Notes under the pieces: generated by a model | Databases searched by the model: none | What the model saw: only the letters and a program-made list of their open reading frames with translations | Told to the model about the DNA's origin: nothing | Part shown: positions 12,346-26,178 of the stretch, piece by piece | Layout of the letters: every line of letters begins with the position of its first letter | How positions within the stretch are numbered: position 1 is the stretch's first letter | From: Rapana venosa | Lineage: Eukaryota > Mollusca > Gastropoda > Neogastropoda > Muricidae | Direction: 5' to 3' | Assembly: GCA_028751875.1 (NCBI GenBank) | Contig: CM054135.1 | Location: forward strand, 7,582,924 to 7,646,923 | DNA: 64,000 bases | Position numbers and translations under genes: made by a program

Positions 12346-12652
12346 GTGTTTGTATATATATATGTGTGTGTGTTTGTGTGTGTGACCTGCCTGATTCCCT
12401 TTCAAAACAAACAACAACAAACTCTCATATTTTTTCTGGACATTTTTTTTTCTTGGTGGGTTTCTGAATACATATATGTCAAGGTTTTCTCCTGGCTTAG
12501 CAGATGGTTTGATATGCACAGGTTATTATCGCACACATAATCACACCATGTTGAGAAAACAGAGACTGTGTACAGGTGTGAGTATGCTATGTTCAGATGT
12601 TGTTTCAATATCATTATCTCTAACATCATCTCTTTTCTTTCTTTTGTTCCAG

Positions 12653-12746
12653 GTGGCATGATGTGCTGGTAGAATTTCCCAACCGTCTCAAAAATCTGAA
12701 AACGCGGCGTAAACCCAACTTCATCAGCAATAAGGAAAATGTACAG
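12653..12746 (+). CDS. MPRIP: Exon 1 (of those seen): end of PH1
   Basis: The exon is bounded by a pyrimidine-rich acceptor (cttttgttccag) and donor cag|gtgagt. It carries one base completing a codon and 31 codons, ending in phase 0. The product starts WHDVLVEFPNRLKNLKTRRK. This lines up with the last helix of the first MPRIP PH domain, where a Trp, a Val-x-(F/Y)-P step and a basic Lys/Arg stretch occur at matching spacing. The length (94 nt) is not a multiple of three, so skipping it would shift frame. The remaining PH1 exons are missing from the window. Confidence 0.72.
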
Positions 12747-15628
12747 GTGAGTCCAGTAGAGAGATGACACTGTCTCATGGCTGTATTTGTTGTTTTAATT
12801 AAATGAAAGGAAACACCATGTCAATTAAAAAAAAACCCAAATCAAAACACCATGTCAATTCTGTTTTGATTTCAGCAGTTTGTAACTTTATCTCTGAAGC
12901 AGATGCTGCAGCAAATTGAAACTGTAGGCTGGAGACAGAACACGGTGTGAAGTGTCATGACTGCCTCATGTGTTGGAGCCGCTTTGTAATGTGGTTTTTT
13001 TTTTTTACAAAGTCAAAACAGACGTGTACTAAAATATATTTCCTATGATTATTCTGGAAATAGAGGGATCACTGACAGAATTGACTCATTAATTTTTTTT
13101 TCTTTAAAGTTGTGAAGTTATTACTTCTATGGGTAACCCACTACAGGGTAACCAACCATCTACTAGCCCTTCCCTCTGTATCACCCACAACTGGGTTACA
13201 GGTAGCCTACAAATGCACACAGTGCACATGTACTGGGAAAGAGGGGTTCTCTCCCTTAACGTAGGGATAGTGTTAATCTTCCACAACTCTGCACAACTTC
13301 TTGGCTTAGAAGCACGATCAGAATAGCAAGGTTGTGGCCTCTTAAATTTAAAAGAGGCTGCATAAATTCTACATTTTATTGCATAAGCGAAGTGTAGGCA
13401 ACAGAGAGGTTCAAACCACCACACAAGGATACAGAGCCCTGCACAATAAGCTGGTGTCTCTCTATTTAGAAACACGATGCTGCGACAGGTCTCTGCTCAC
13501 ATGGGAGGTAATCAGATTAATTACCTCCCTGTCACAATAGTAAAGTAGACTTTTAGAAATATTCTGATCTTTTTGTAGTTTCTTTCATTTTTGTCATCAG
13601 GAAATTTTCAATAAATGGTCTGCTAGTAAAAGGAAATATCTTACATCTATATCCATTCCTTAGTTCAACAAAGATTGGTGGGATAAGGGTGTTCGGGAGT
13701 GGGGGGGGGGAGTGGGGGGGTCTTTCATTCAGTTTAATTTTAAGAGAGGCAGACAGACAGATAGACAGAGAAGCAAGGCAGAGAGAGGCACTGCAAAATT
13801 CTTTTTTTCAATGACAAGGATAAAAGATCAGCAGCACTGACGTCATTACATGCTTCTTGTCCTTATAAGGTAGTGATGAAATGACAAAAGAATGTTACAT
13901 AGAACATGAAGTGGGGAGAGATAGAGAATTTATGAAGTGCGTTATTAGTTTTATGAAGAGCTTTGATGGTATTGGTATATTAATATGTATTAGATAACAA
14001 GGAGAACAGAACTGATTTATTGATTCGTTTTATCTGTGTGTTTGTGTGTGCGTGCACGCGCGCGCGCGTGTGTGTGTGTGTGTGTGTGTGGTATGTGTGT
14101 GAGTGAGAGAGAGAGAGAGATAAGGTACATGACTGTAAGTGTGTATGTGTGAGAGGTAGAGGGAGAGAGAGAGAGACACTGATAGTGTGTGTACATGAGA
14201 CTAAGAGAGGGAGACACAGCGAGATCAGACTGACGCAGAACTTTGTAGATATTATGTCAGTGACCTCAAATTGCAGTTGCTCCCCTTTAGTCACCAAGCA
14301 TGAGAAGTCAGAAAAGAAATGCATGCGATACTGTAGGAAGTGTTTATCTAGATATTTGTCTTATACAACATGGTATAACAATTTTGGCTTATGTCATAAA
14401 CATGTGTGCGCATGCATGCAAATGTTTCCAATGTGTGTGTGTGTGTGTGTATGTGTGTGTGTGTGTGTGCAGCTGTGTGTAAGTGTGCGGATGCGTGGGT
14501 TTACTGGTGCGCACATGAGTATTAGTGATTTTAGTTGGGTGAGTTTATGACTGACTGAGGTATTGCTGATTTGTGGGTGTATTTTATCGTATGATGGGTG
14601 TGTGCTGCTGTTCGGATAGTGTATGGTTGTGTGTGTGTGTGTGTTTGTGTATGTTTTATATTATGTTTACATGTTTATTGTTATTATGTATGGCTTGTGA
14701 CCCACTGGAATTTTCTATCTCTGAGATAATAAAGTTTTTGAATTTGAATCCTTTAGTGCACTTTTCTGCTAACAGAAGCCTTCGTTTATCAAAGGGAGAA
14801 AAACTTTTGAATCAGAACTATCATCACTTTTGAATCAATAACTATCATAGAAAGAAATTTATGACTAAAATGCGATTGTGTCTGGACTTCCCTTTCTTTT
14901 TTTGGGGGGGTGGGGATGGGAAGGGGAGAAGGGGAGGGTGTGTGTGTGTGTTTGTGTGTGTGTGTCACATACACGCATGTATATATGCACGCACATACAC
15001 GCAGGAACACACACACATCACACACTACACACACACACACACACACACATACACACACACACACACACACCCCTATAGAGTGATTGAAAAAAAAAAAAAG
15101 CTGATTTATGTTATAATCACTAGAAATCTCTCTTCAGAAACTAGACACATAAAAAAACAAAAACCCACAGATAGAGACATACTGTCAGACAAAAGTGTTT
15201 TGGAAAAGCTGAAGTTCAAAATATTACTTGTTTCCCCATGAACGAGAGGCAGATAGATAGATAGGTATATTTTGCAATAAAGGTTGAAAGGGGGAGTTGA
15301 GATAAGCCCTGTTAAAGCACTGGGACTGTGGAGCTGACCTGGTGACAGAGGAATTTCCTTGTTGGATAAACTTGTCAGACTGCTTGAAACTGGATACCCC
15401 CCCTGTATTATGTCATACTAAGTTGAGGGTGTCAGTGTGCGTGTCAGCGTGGTCTGATGACCTTTTTATTTTATTTTATTTTTTTAAGAAGATTATTCTG
15501 TTTGGATTGCTTTTGATTGTTTGTTACATGTTTATGGATGTTGGAAGAAATTGTATTGATATGTGTAAATGCACACATTAGTAGATTATGTATACTGTAT
15601 ATATACACTTGTCCCAGTGTGTCTTCAT

Positions 15629-15659
<31 letters not shown>

Positions 15660-18350
15660 CATCTTGCACACACATTAAAACCTGATCCGCTTTTCGGAAG
15701 AGTAGGCCATTGTGTACTGCCAGTGGGAATGGATGACAAAAATACACAAAACCGCATGCACATGGGGACTGGATGTAAAAGAGCATATGAGTGCTTATTC
15801 CATTATTCTTGAAATAAAAGAATAAATTGAAAGTACTTACACACGCACACATGCATGCACACACGCACACAATTTCTTTCCACCTCCCTCTTTCAAGAAA
15901 AGACAAAAAACCCTTATTGAGGAAATCAAAATGAATATATCGGTCTTTGTGAAGCCAATGATGAATTAGATGCTTCACTTAGCTCAGTACCTTTTTTGTT
16001 TAGTTGTTTTTCTGCTTTTTCAAATAGTATAATTATAATAAGAAAAGAAAAACAGTTTCTCCTATTCCAATGCTCTGCAAAATATTACCTTCGTACATGT
16101 AGATGATGAAGTAATTAAAAAAAGAACCAAAACAAACCAACCCTGTGGAATTCAGAAACCTTTGTCGCAGCACCCCATACACTTTATACTTGACTTCTTG
16201 CTTTGATTTTGGGATGGGATAGCTCCAGCCAGTGTTATGCAGCATCGAGCATGGTTACCTAGTAGATGGGTGACCATTTGCGCACCTTGGCTTCAGTACA
16301 GTACCCCAGTTCTCCCAGTTGTAAATGGGTACCTGCCCTCTTTAGAGTCAGGGAAGGTAAAGCAGCAAGGGAGAGGAGATGGGTACCGCCCTCAATATGC
16401 TGGCTCCTGGAGAAGCAGAGGTCTCTGATTCCTCACTCCCCTATGACCAAATAACTTATTGGGAATCCATTATACTCACCTTTGACTATGTTGTGATCCC
16501 TACTTAGCTCACTTTTGGTTATTGTTCTTTGTTTATTCATTATAATTAATAGAAACTTTCTCTATTAGCTAAAATCTTATTGTACAAATAAGAATAAAAA
16601 GAACAACCCACCCTCTGAATCAAAGCTTTACATCCCCATATTATACGTTTTTTTATTTTGTATTGCCCACCAGGATGCACGGGTCGAGTGGTTTAGGTGG
16701 TCCACCACCTTGACTTCAAGTCATATAGTTTTCCCCGATACCCCCTCAGGTCGGATGTAAGCCATGGGAAGAGACACTTATACTCCCTAAGTCTCTTCCT
16801 CACTCCCCAACCCAGTGTAGAGTGCTTACCCTTTCTTGCTGGTGAATGTATCTGCACTTAATAGCTTCCTAGTCTAGTGATGTTCAAAATCATCATTCGC
16901 TTAAGTAAAACCCTGGGCAATAAGCACAACCGCCTATCCTTCTTGCTCGAAAGAACATTCTTACACTATTGCCCACCCGTGACTATATGTGACACTCCAC
17001 CATGACATGAGTCGCTTTGCACCTGACCCACTTTTCTGCTAGGAGCCATTTCAGGCAGGTCGGGATCAGGTTGTCAGTTTTCGCGATTTTATAAAACTGT
17101 AACCACTATTCTACCATGTATTGAAATATCAAGTCATAAATTTATTTCCTTTTGCTTTAAAATGTATTAAAAATACCCAAGCCCTCATTCTGACTACCTA
17201 TTAACGATGCTAAATTTCTCATTTTTTCACTTCAAGCAGTGTAATCAGTTTACAGTTTGTAATAACTTTTTGTAGATTTGTCTGATTTTCAATCTTATTT
17301 TTTGTATTAAATAGAGATAGACCTTTTCATTACAGATTATGAACATGCCAATAACTTAAAAAATTACCCTCTTGTGCAACGCCACTCATTACACGGCAGA
17401 GCGTCGCAATTACGTGTAAGCTGTGAATCCCCTCTCCAGCCATGAAAAAGTGAAGGGTTGACCTCTGTCCACTTTCATCAGCCTCAGGAAGAAGGCGGTG
17501 GTGGGCGGCCCCAAAGAGCAGACGACGCAGGGCCGCTTCGAGGTGGAAAGGTGCGGCTGACGGGCAGCAGCAACAACAACAGCATCAACAGCATCAACAG
17601 CAGCCGAGGGGACCTGCCGGCCTACGCCACCTTCAAGGGGGTGCGCAGCCTGAAGCACAAGTACGACAAGAGCCACCAGGAGGGCATGCGCAAGAGCTCC
17701 TCCCTGCACGACCTGACCTCCTCCTCCTCGCAGGACAAGGACATGGCGGCCTCCTCCCTGGCCTCCTCCCGCTTCCTCAGCTGCTCGGGGGACCGGCTGG
17801 ACGTCCTCAGCAGCGGCAGCAGGGGTGGTGTCGGGGGCAACACGTCGGCTGGCGGCGGGAGGGGGGGCTTCTCCACCAACCCCTACTTCACCATCCCCCG
17901 CACGTCGTGGCCCTGCAGGGTGCACCCCAGCAACCCCCTCCTCACCGCCCCGGCCGCCCACCCCTCCCTCTTCAACTCGTCCAGCTCCATCTCCTCCACC
18001 ACCTCCTCCTCCAGCAACTCCGCCCCGCGGCGGGGGTCCTTTGAAGAGCGCTCGGCGCTGGGGCAGAGGGGCTCGGCGCTGCGCGACCGCCCCCGCCACA
18101 GTCGCGAGCGCTCGGCCAGCCTGAAGGACTTCCCCCCCGCCCTGCTGACCCTGCCCCGCGAGTCCGGGGGCAGCCTGGAGAGCGTGGAGCGCAGGGCCAC
18201 CTCGCTGGGGAGCGCGCTGCGGCCCGAGGCCGACGATCTGTCGCAGAGCATGAGCGCGGACGAGACGGACAGCAACGAGACGGACGAACTCAAGGTGAGG
18301 ATGTGGGGGATGTCTTTGTATGTTGTTGTTGTTGGTGTTGGTATGTGTGT

Positions 18351-18389
<39 letters not shown>

Positions 18390-20887
18390 AGTGTGGGAGG
18401 TTTTGAGTGGGTGGGTGGGTTATGATAGGGTGTATCGTTTGGGGTTTTTTGTTTTGTTTTGTTGTTTGTTTTTGGCTGCTAGGTGGGGATTTGTGTATCT
18501 GTGTGTGCATGTGTTTGTGTCAGGTTGTTGAACTTCTTACTTGATTTCTTTTGTATCGTGTCCGTCTGTTGGTATCTTTCTCTATCTGTCTGTCTGTATG
18601 CTGTCTGTCTGTGTCTTCTCTGTGTGTCTCTCTTTTTTGAGAATCTCTCTCTCTCTCTCTTTGATTTTTTTCTTTCTTTTTTTCTTTTTTTTAAGAAATC
18701 ATAATGACATTTTGTCTGAAGCAATACAGTTTTGTTTTGCTGAAAAATAAAAATCAGATCAAATAGGAGTGAAATAAAGCTATAGGTAATAATTAGCTTT
18801 GTTATCTAGTGTTAATGTCTACAGCCCATAATTTCACAAAATCCATTGATGAATAGATTTGCAGTAGATGTAAGCATGTATCCACACATCCAATTCCACT
18901 CTGACTGCACAACTCACACACACACGTACGCACGCACGCATGCACACACACACATACGCATTCACACATGCACACTCACACACATACACACACACTGATA
19001 CTTTAAATGATTGAACCAGAATGAGTCAGAATTGGAAGAGTTTAAAGAAAAAAAATAGAAGTGAAAAAAGACAACACACCCTATAATACTGTTATTGTAA
19101 AAGAGAATACGGTTAATACTCACACCCTCAAATAAACCCCAAACAAAACCTACCCTAACAAAACAAAACCAAACAAAACTAAACCAAACCAAACCAAACC
19201 AAATCAGACCATATCAAATTTAACCAAACCAAACCAAGAAGAAGATTGTAACAGTATATGAAGTCAATCCAGAGGCTAGCTAGCTAGCTAGATGAAAAGA
19301 TAGGTAGATAAAGGAAAGTGTGCCAGTTTTTTTTTTGGGGGGAGGGTGAAAATGTTCTCATCAGATGTCCTTGTCCTTGCTTGTGTACCCTTTCCTGGCA
19401 GTCACAGTCATCACTCACAGCCACATTCCTCCTGTCGTCTGTGGGATTGTGGACCCACATACACACCACACACACACACACACACATACACATACATGCG
19501 TACATATATGTACTTTTCACAGCACATCAGTAAAGTCACAGCTGTGCTGTACTGAGCTGTGCGTGTGTTTGCATAACATCAGTGAGGTGGGGGTTTTTTT
19601 TTTAGTCCATTACCATGATGATGAAGTTCTGTCAGTGTCAGTGTTCACAAACTGTGACATAAACCAGCTTCGAATAATATACCCTACCCAACTAGGACTC
19701 GCAGCTGAAACATGGAATTGGAAACATCAGCAGAAAAGGTTAGGTGTTATCTAATTCTAAAAGAATTGGCGTATGGGGAGGTGTTATAATTTAGTATGTG
19801 TGTGTATGTGTACATGCGTGTGCATGTGTGCCTATATGTGCATATGATGGGTGAGGGATATTAGAGATAAAAGTCAGAGAAGTACAGGTCTGGTAACAGG
19901 AGTAACTTTTTTTCTTTTTTCTAAAGACGTGTAAATTCTATCTGACAGTGAAGTAGATAGGATTTAGGTGTAACATTTCTTTTTCATTTTACATTTCTCC
20001 CTGTCTCTGTCTCTCCCATCCCCCCCCCCCCCCCCCCCCCCCCCCAACTCTCTCACTCCTCACACTCACCACGCACACACGCACACACACACACAGAAAG
20101 GCAAGGTAAATTTTAGAACTATTTGTATCATGAGATTTTTTTTTCTGAACATGAGAGCAGGCAGATAGATAATTTCACATTTTATCAGTTGTTCACTCGT
20201 TTGATTCCACGTTTCAGGTTTGCTGGCTGTCTGTCTGCTTTTGTTTTTGCATCAGATATTTTTTTGTTTGTTTACTTGTTTATATATGAATGTTAGTTTG
20301 ATACTGTTATGTTTATAATGTTGTTTATGCTTCGTATGTTTATAATGTTTATGCTTGTTTTGTTTTACCACTGGTCCTGCTGCTTACCTCCCTGTACACC
20401 ATCCCCTATCCCTTTTATCCTGTATTTTTTGTATGTTTTGATTAGTTTAAGATTAAAAAAAAAAGTATTATCTTTTATGATATAAGGTACCAATTCTCTC
20501 TTAGACTTAAAATTGTTTTTTCATATTTGAACTGAAATGTTCTGTTGTGTAGAGGTTCTGGTGAAGTGAGAGTTTCAGTTGCAGTCAATGTGGATGTGTA
20601 CTAATGCATGTGCCGTTTAAACCAACTGTTGTTTGTTATGTATGGTGCATGCCTATATAATGATAATAAAACTGGATCAGAATCTTAATATAGAATAGTA
20701 TGTTTATTTTCGCTGGGGTCAGAAAAACTAGTTTAGATAGACTTCTCTGAGTTTGCTACAAAGGGAAGCGTGAGTTAGTTGTGTTACTTTGACCCAAAGT
20801 GTACTCTAGTGTGGCTTTTAGGAAGAGTGGGTGGGGGACAGGGAGGGAGGTAGGTAGGGAGAGAGAGAGACAGAGAGAGAGACTCAG

Positions 20888-20945
<58 letters not shown>

Positions 20946-23084
20946 GGAAGAGAGAGGATTTTTTGTTAAGGATAGAAAATGCAGCCATAATGGTTTCATT
21001 GTTGAATGAATGTCAGTTATATTCTAGCTGGCTGCCACATTTTGTAATAATTTAGAATAGCTCTTTAAGTTTTCTTTATGAAGTTATGTTCATTTACAGC
21101 TCTTTTGATTTTTTAATTTTTATTTTATTTCCTTTTTTTTTAAAAAGACATTTCAGATGGTGGGAAAGCATGTTTTGTGGATGACCTTTTTGTTCCGGTT
21201 TTCATAGCTTTGCATGTACACTGAAGTAGCTTTGTGTATGTGTGTGTGTGTGCGCGCGCATGCGTGCGTATGCTCCATGCTTTTATGTTTGTTTGTTTTC
21301 ACCAACACACCTGTGCCATGATATATGACATACACAAACTTGTTCTCATAACTTGTAGCTGTAGCTGAATTTATTTTTCAGATAGGCCAAATTGTTTATT
21401 AAGATAAAGAAGCAATTGAAGTTAAAAAAAAAGTTGTTGGAAATAATACAATATATGTACCTCTTTTTTTATGGTGCAGTGTTCGGCTACCTTTTTTTTT
21501 GCAGAGAAATGTGGTGAAGAAACAAGTTGTGTGTTATGTGTATTGTCTATGGTTCAGATGGCCCGAAGTTCGGAAATAAGTGCCTCTAATAGAGCCCACC
21601 CCTCCTCCTCCTCCGCTGCTTCAGCTAATCCTGAGGCCTCTCCAAGCAGCAAGTATGAGGCAAGTATTCCTAGCCATCTGCTCCCTCTCCACATCCTTCT
21701 TCATGTCAGAGCAGATCGTGCGTTATTAAGCGTGCGTTATTAAGCGTTCACTGGATGGATGGGGCACAACAGTCAAGTGGGTAAAGCAGTGGAATTTTAA
21801 TCCTCAGATTATAGCCTGAAGCCACAGGTTTGAGTCTTGTCCATTCCTGGTGAATTATGCATAAGGATTTTGTTTTTAAATTCCAGGTTGACTTAATGCG
21901 CGGACATATTAGTGTCTTATTCCCCTTCTTTTGTATACAAACGTGTAGGAGATCAAGTGTGGATGTGAAAGATCTTGTAATTCATATCAGCGTTTGGTGT
22001 TTACAGACACACACAAAACTACCTACCTAGCATGCACTTGAGGCTGGACCAGTTTTGTGAAGCATGTGCCGAGTGGACGTCTTGGCAGAAGTGGTGTTGC
22101 GTGTATGGAATGTTCTGCACGTAGGGAGACAGACCTTAGGAAAACTGATGCTGACTCAATGCATACATGTTGAGAAACATTTTTTTTTCATGTATTGCTA
22201 GATAGAACGAGGTGTCCTTGGATGTGGTGTGTGTGTGAGTTTGTGTGTTTTGTTTTTGTGCAAGCATGTTTTTGTAGATTTAATTTAATAATGAATTGAA
22301 CATTAGAATCATAACTGAATATGACCAGATCACATTTTTCTTTCATAAAATCTATCAGTTCAAAAGAAAATTAACGATAACTCCTTTAATGATATGTAAC
22401 TTTTTTGGTTCTACTTAATTGTTTTTGATGGACCAGCAGATTTATAACCAAGTTTAAAAGTTTTTTAAAAACAAATTGTAAATGTTGCATGGTTTGTTGT
22501 TGTATTAGCGTGTGTTATAATTTTCTTACACATGTCATACATTTTGTATATTTTTTAAAAATCCAAGACTAGTGTGGAATGCCTGAAATGGCTGCAGCTT
22601 TCATGTTGTTCAAACAAATTTTGTTTGATTTAAAAAAAAAAAAAAGGGTTTGTATTTTGCATGCTGGTTTATTTTTCTAAATTTCAATTTTCCTTTTCTT
22701 TTTTTTTGGTCCCAAAGATTCTGTTGCTCTTGTAAATTTATTTTCATTTTGTATGGTTTTATCCTGCACATAATTATTTCTGTCTGTCTGTCTGTGACTG
22801 TCCCAGTGTGTGCATTTTTCTAGCTGGCCCATGGCAGTGGTTGATTCCTGGTTTTTTACCTCCCCACCCCACTGTCTCTTCTCCTACCCCCCTCTGCCCC
22901 TCCCCCCCTTCCTATGTGTGTGTGGCTTGTTTGTTCACACTATGTAAATAAGAGCCGGCTGCCCCTTCACAGCGTGTGTCACTACTCACAGGCATGGCAG
23001 CGTGTCTGCATGTTGCTCTGCATTGGCTGGCCCAACCGCATTTTCAGTTCTCCTTCTTGTTCACTTCTAGAATGTATGTATGTA

Positions 23085-23152
<68 letters not shown>

Positions 23153-26139
23153 CATACATACATACATACATACATACATACATACATAATAATAATAATA
23201 ATAATAATAATGTATGGAATTTATATAGCGCTGAATCTTGTAAAGCAACAAATCATACATACATACATACATACATCTGTACCTTCACACACACATCACG
23301 GGAAAAATTACGAGTATACTCATCATGTACTTAGTTAAAGAGAGTGCTGTAAAGGTCACAATTTCTGCATACATTTACCACTGTTAAGTAGTTTTGCTTC
23401 TGCAGTTATCATTGCAGGGATTATTTACTCGTTATCTTTATACCAGCTTTCGGACTACTGCTCCTTCTGCTTTGACTGTTACCTGTCAGTTTCTACTTCT
23501 GCTATTCTTTTTCTTTCTCTTTTTCTCCTTGACTGTTACCTGTCAGTTTCTACTTCTGCTATTCTTCTTCTTTCTCTTTTTCTCCTCCTTCTGCCCTTTC
23601 TTCTACTTTTGCTACTACTGACGGTTGAATCCATCCATCATCACAAGAGAAAACGAAATCAGTATTAACTGATCTGTTGTTCTGGAATGTCCACAGTTTT
23701 TTTGTTTTTTGTTACTCAGCTACAGCTCCGAAGTTTACCAGTGGTGAGATTTTTGCATATAGGACCCTTTTTGCCCACTATTTCAGAAAAGTTTTTATTA
23801 CCATTATAATCGCTATCATAGATCATGCTGCATGCTGTATTTTAAAGAGAAAACTGGTGGACGCCATAGCCGAGTGGTTAAGACCGTTTGACTTCAATCC
23901 CATGGGTCCATGAAGTCGTGGGTTCAAATCTTGGTGGTGTCTGGTGAATTAAGGGTGGGGGATTTTGAGGATCTCCCAGGTCAACTTAAAGTGCAGACCT
24001 GGCAATGCGTTAATTCGCTTCATGTACATACACGTGCAGAAAATCAAAAATGCATGTTAAAGATCTCATAATTCATGTCAGCGTTCGATGGGTTTCAGAG
24101 ACAAGAATGTGCCCAGTATATATTATATCCCCGAAGTCGGAATACAGCTTCCTTCATGGACCTACTAGGGGGGCGGGATAGCCTAGTGGTTAGAACATTG
24201 CACTCGCAATCCGATGACCCGGGTTCGATTCCCCTTCAAGGGGATATTTTCCCCTGGAGTTAACATCAGTGCAGACTGACTCCACTCTCCCAAGAAGTCC
24301 TTCGCATGAGACTATAAACCGAGGCCCTGTGTGCGAACGCGTGCAGAACATCTTGCACACTTGTTAAATCCTGTTCTGCTTTTTGTAAGAGTAGGCCATT
24401 GTGTGCCGTGGGAACAGATGACAGAATTTACAAAACCGCATACACATGGGGACTGGATGTAAAAAAGCACATAAGTGCTTGTTCCATTATCCTCAATATA
24501 AAAGAATAAAAGAAAAAAAATTGGTGGGTAAAAACGGTCACCTATACAAAATCTCACCATTGATGAACCTTGAAGTTCTAGCTGAAGAACAGGAAGAAAG
24601 AAAAAAAAACAAATAAAGAGAAAACTGTAAAATACCACCAAAGAAAAAAGAAAGCCCCCCCAACCCCATCAAACAATTGAGTCTGTCTGGTAGAGATGGC
24701 AGACTGATAAGACAACAGAATTATCAGTCTTCTGTCTAGAAGAGATAGCAGAGTGAGTGATAGACAGGAGGCTATACTCTGTGTGTATATATATATATAT
24801 ATATCTGGAATCCCCCCTCCCTTGTTACTAGTGCAGAGTGGGCCAGAGGGGTAGGTGTGATTTTAATCTTTCTCTTGGTTGTCCTTGGCAACAGGATCTC
24901 ACCTACCTCAAGAAGGGATGGCTGATCAAGCAGGGCCAGTCTGATCGGGTAAGTGGTCGTCTGTCTGTCTGTCTGTCTGTCTGCCTGCCTGTCGGTTTTT
25001 GTGTGTCTTTTTCTCTCTACTTTTCTGTCAGTTTTTCTGTCTGCTGATCTGTCTGTTTGTTTTTTTCTATGTGTTTTCTTTTTCTTTCTGCCTTTCTGTC
25101 GGTTTTTCTGTCTGTCTGTCAAGTTTTTTGCTGTCTGTCTGCTTTTCTGTTTGTCAGTTTTTCTTTCTGCCTCTGTCTGTTAATCAGTTCTCTCTCTCTC
25201 TCTCTCTCTCTCTCCCCCTCCCCTCTCTTGTTCTCTCTCTCCCTCTCTCCCTCCCTCCCTCCCAGTCCATCCCTTCCCCTTCCATCCCTCCCTCCTCCCC
25301 ATCCTGTATGTCTGGCTGTATGGCAAGGTCATGGTTTACTGGTCTGATGACATACAACAGGCGCACTGCTCTTTGTTTTTGTTCTGTTTGTGTCCAGGGC
25401 TCTGTCTTTTTCATTTGTTTTTCTGTCATTATCTACTTCTCCCTCTCGTCATAAAAGTTGCATGTGAGGTTATGCCCCCTTCAGAGAGACAGACACAACA
25501 ACTGGTCAGGTGATGTATGTGCATGTGAACAAGTCGGTGCAGGTGTACGAGTGTGTGTGTTATTTTTATTTATTTATTTATTTAATTTATTTATTCTTTT
25601 ATATTGAGGATAATGGAATAAGCACTAATGTGCTTTTTTACATCCAGTCCCCGTGTGCGGTTTTGTAAATTCTGTCATCTGTTCCCACCGGCACACAATG
25701 GCCTACTCTTATGAAAAGTGGAACAGGATTTAACGTGTGCGCAAGATGTTCTGCGTGCGAAGGACTTTTTTGGGGAGAGTGGAGTCTGCACTGATGTTAA
25801 CTCCAGGGTGTTTGTGTGTGTGTGTGTGTAGCTGTGTGTGTGTGTAGCTGTGAGTGTGTGAAGTCAAGTCAAGTCAAATTTTTATTTCCAGATGGTACAT
25901 TGAATAAGCAATGCATTTGCTTTTTTTCATCAAGCCATCTGTCTAGGAAAAAAAGCAACTTGATCAATAGTATCTAACTACATTATTACCATAACCAATA
26001 ATAATAAAACTAACTCCAAAAGAAAAATAGAAACAGAGAAAAAAAGAGAGAAAACACACTCACGCGCGACCAAAAACAAAAACACCTCATCAACAACAAA
26101 AATGGACCCCCTCCAACAAGAAAAATACACTGCATAACT

Positions 26140-26178
<39 letters not shown>

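Larger units (their letters stand above)
12747..17481 (+). other. Intron between exons 1 and 2
   Basis: GT-AG intron of about 4.7 kb. It holds a palindrome at 13504-13530, GT tracts near 14036-14096 and 14420-14470, a LINE-like tail (AATAAA then TTTGAAT units) at 14695-14755, CA/GT at 14938-15070, a SINE-B 3' part at 15661-15830, SINE-A at 16211-16485 and a diverged SINE-C at 16672-16968. The phase and codon pattern at the start of exon 2 leave room for an extra unseen exon in here. Confidence 0.6.
21660..24894 (+). other. GC-AG intron between exons 3 and 4
   Basis: About 3.2 kb, starting gcaagt and ending ggcaacag. It contains a diverged SINE-E at 21755-22050, a compound microsatellite at 23075-23260, a 58-bp tandem duplication at 23472-23588, SINE-E at 23860-24163 and SINE-B with its tail at 24171-24615. 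Confidence 0.65.

Noticed and set aside
13116..13545. Miniature inverted-repeat transposon
   Set aside because: Only the internal palindrome is convincing; left and right ends share just a few bases when reverse-complemented.
17458..17481. TTG or upstream start for the exon 2 frame as an independent gene
   Set aside because: A good acceptor at 17481 and phase-matched neighbours show it is an internal exon.
17410..18510. 366-codon minus-strand frame opposite exon 2
   Set aside because: Starts in a CA repeat and runs antisense to a GC-biased exon; no recognisable protein.
24171..24245. tRNA genes at SINE heads (also 3361, 23860, 34119, 43391, 44090, 54135, 56783)
   Set aside because: A- and B-box-like motifs are present but the heads are damaged, do not close a clean acceptor stem and are joined to repeated bodies; they are SINE heads.
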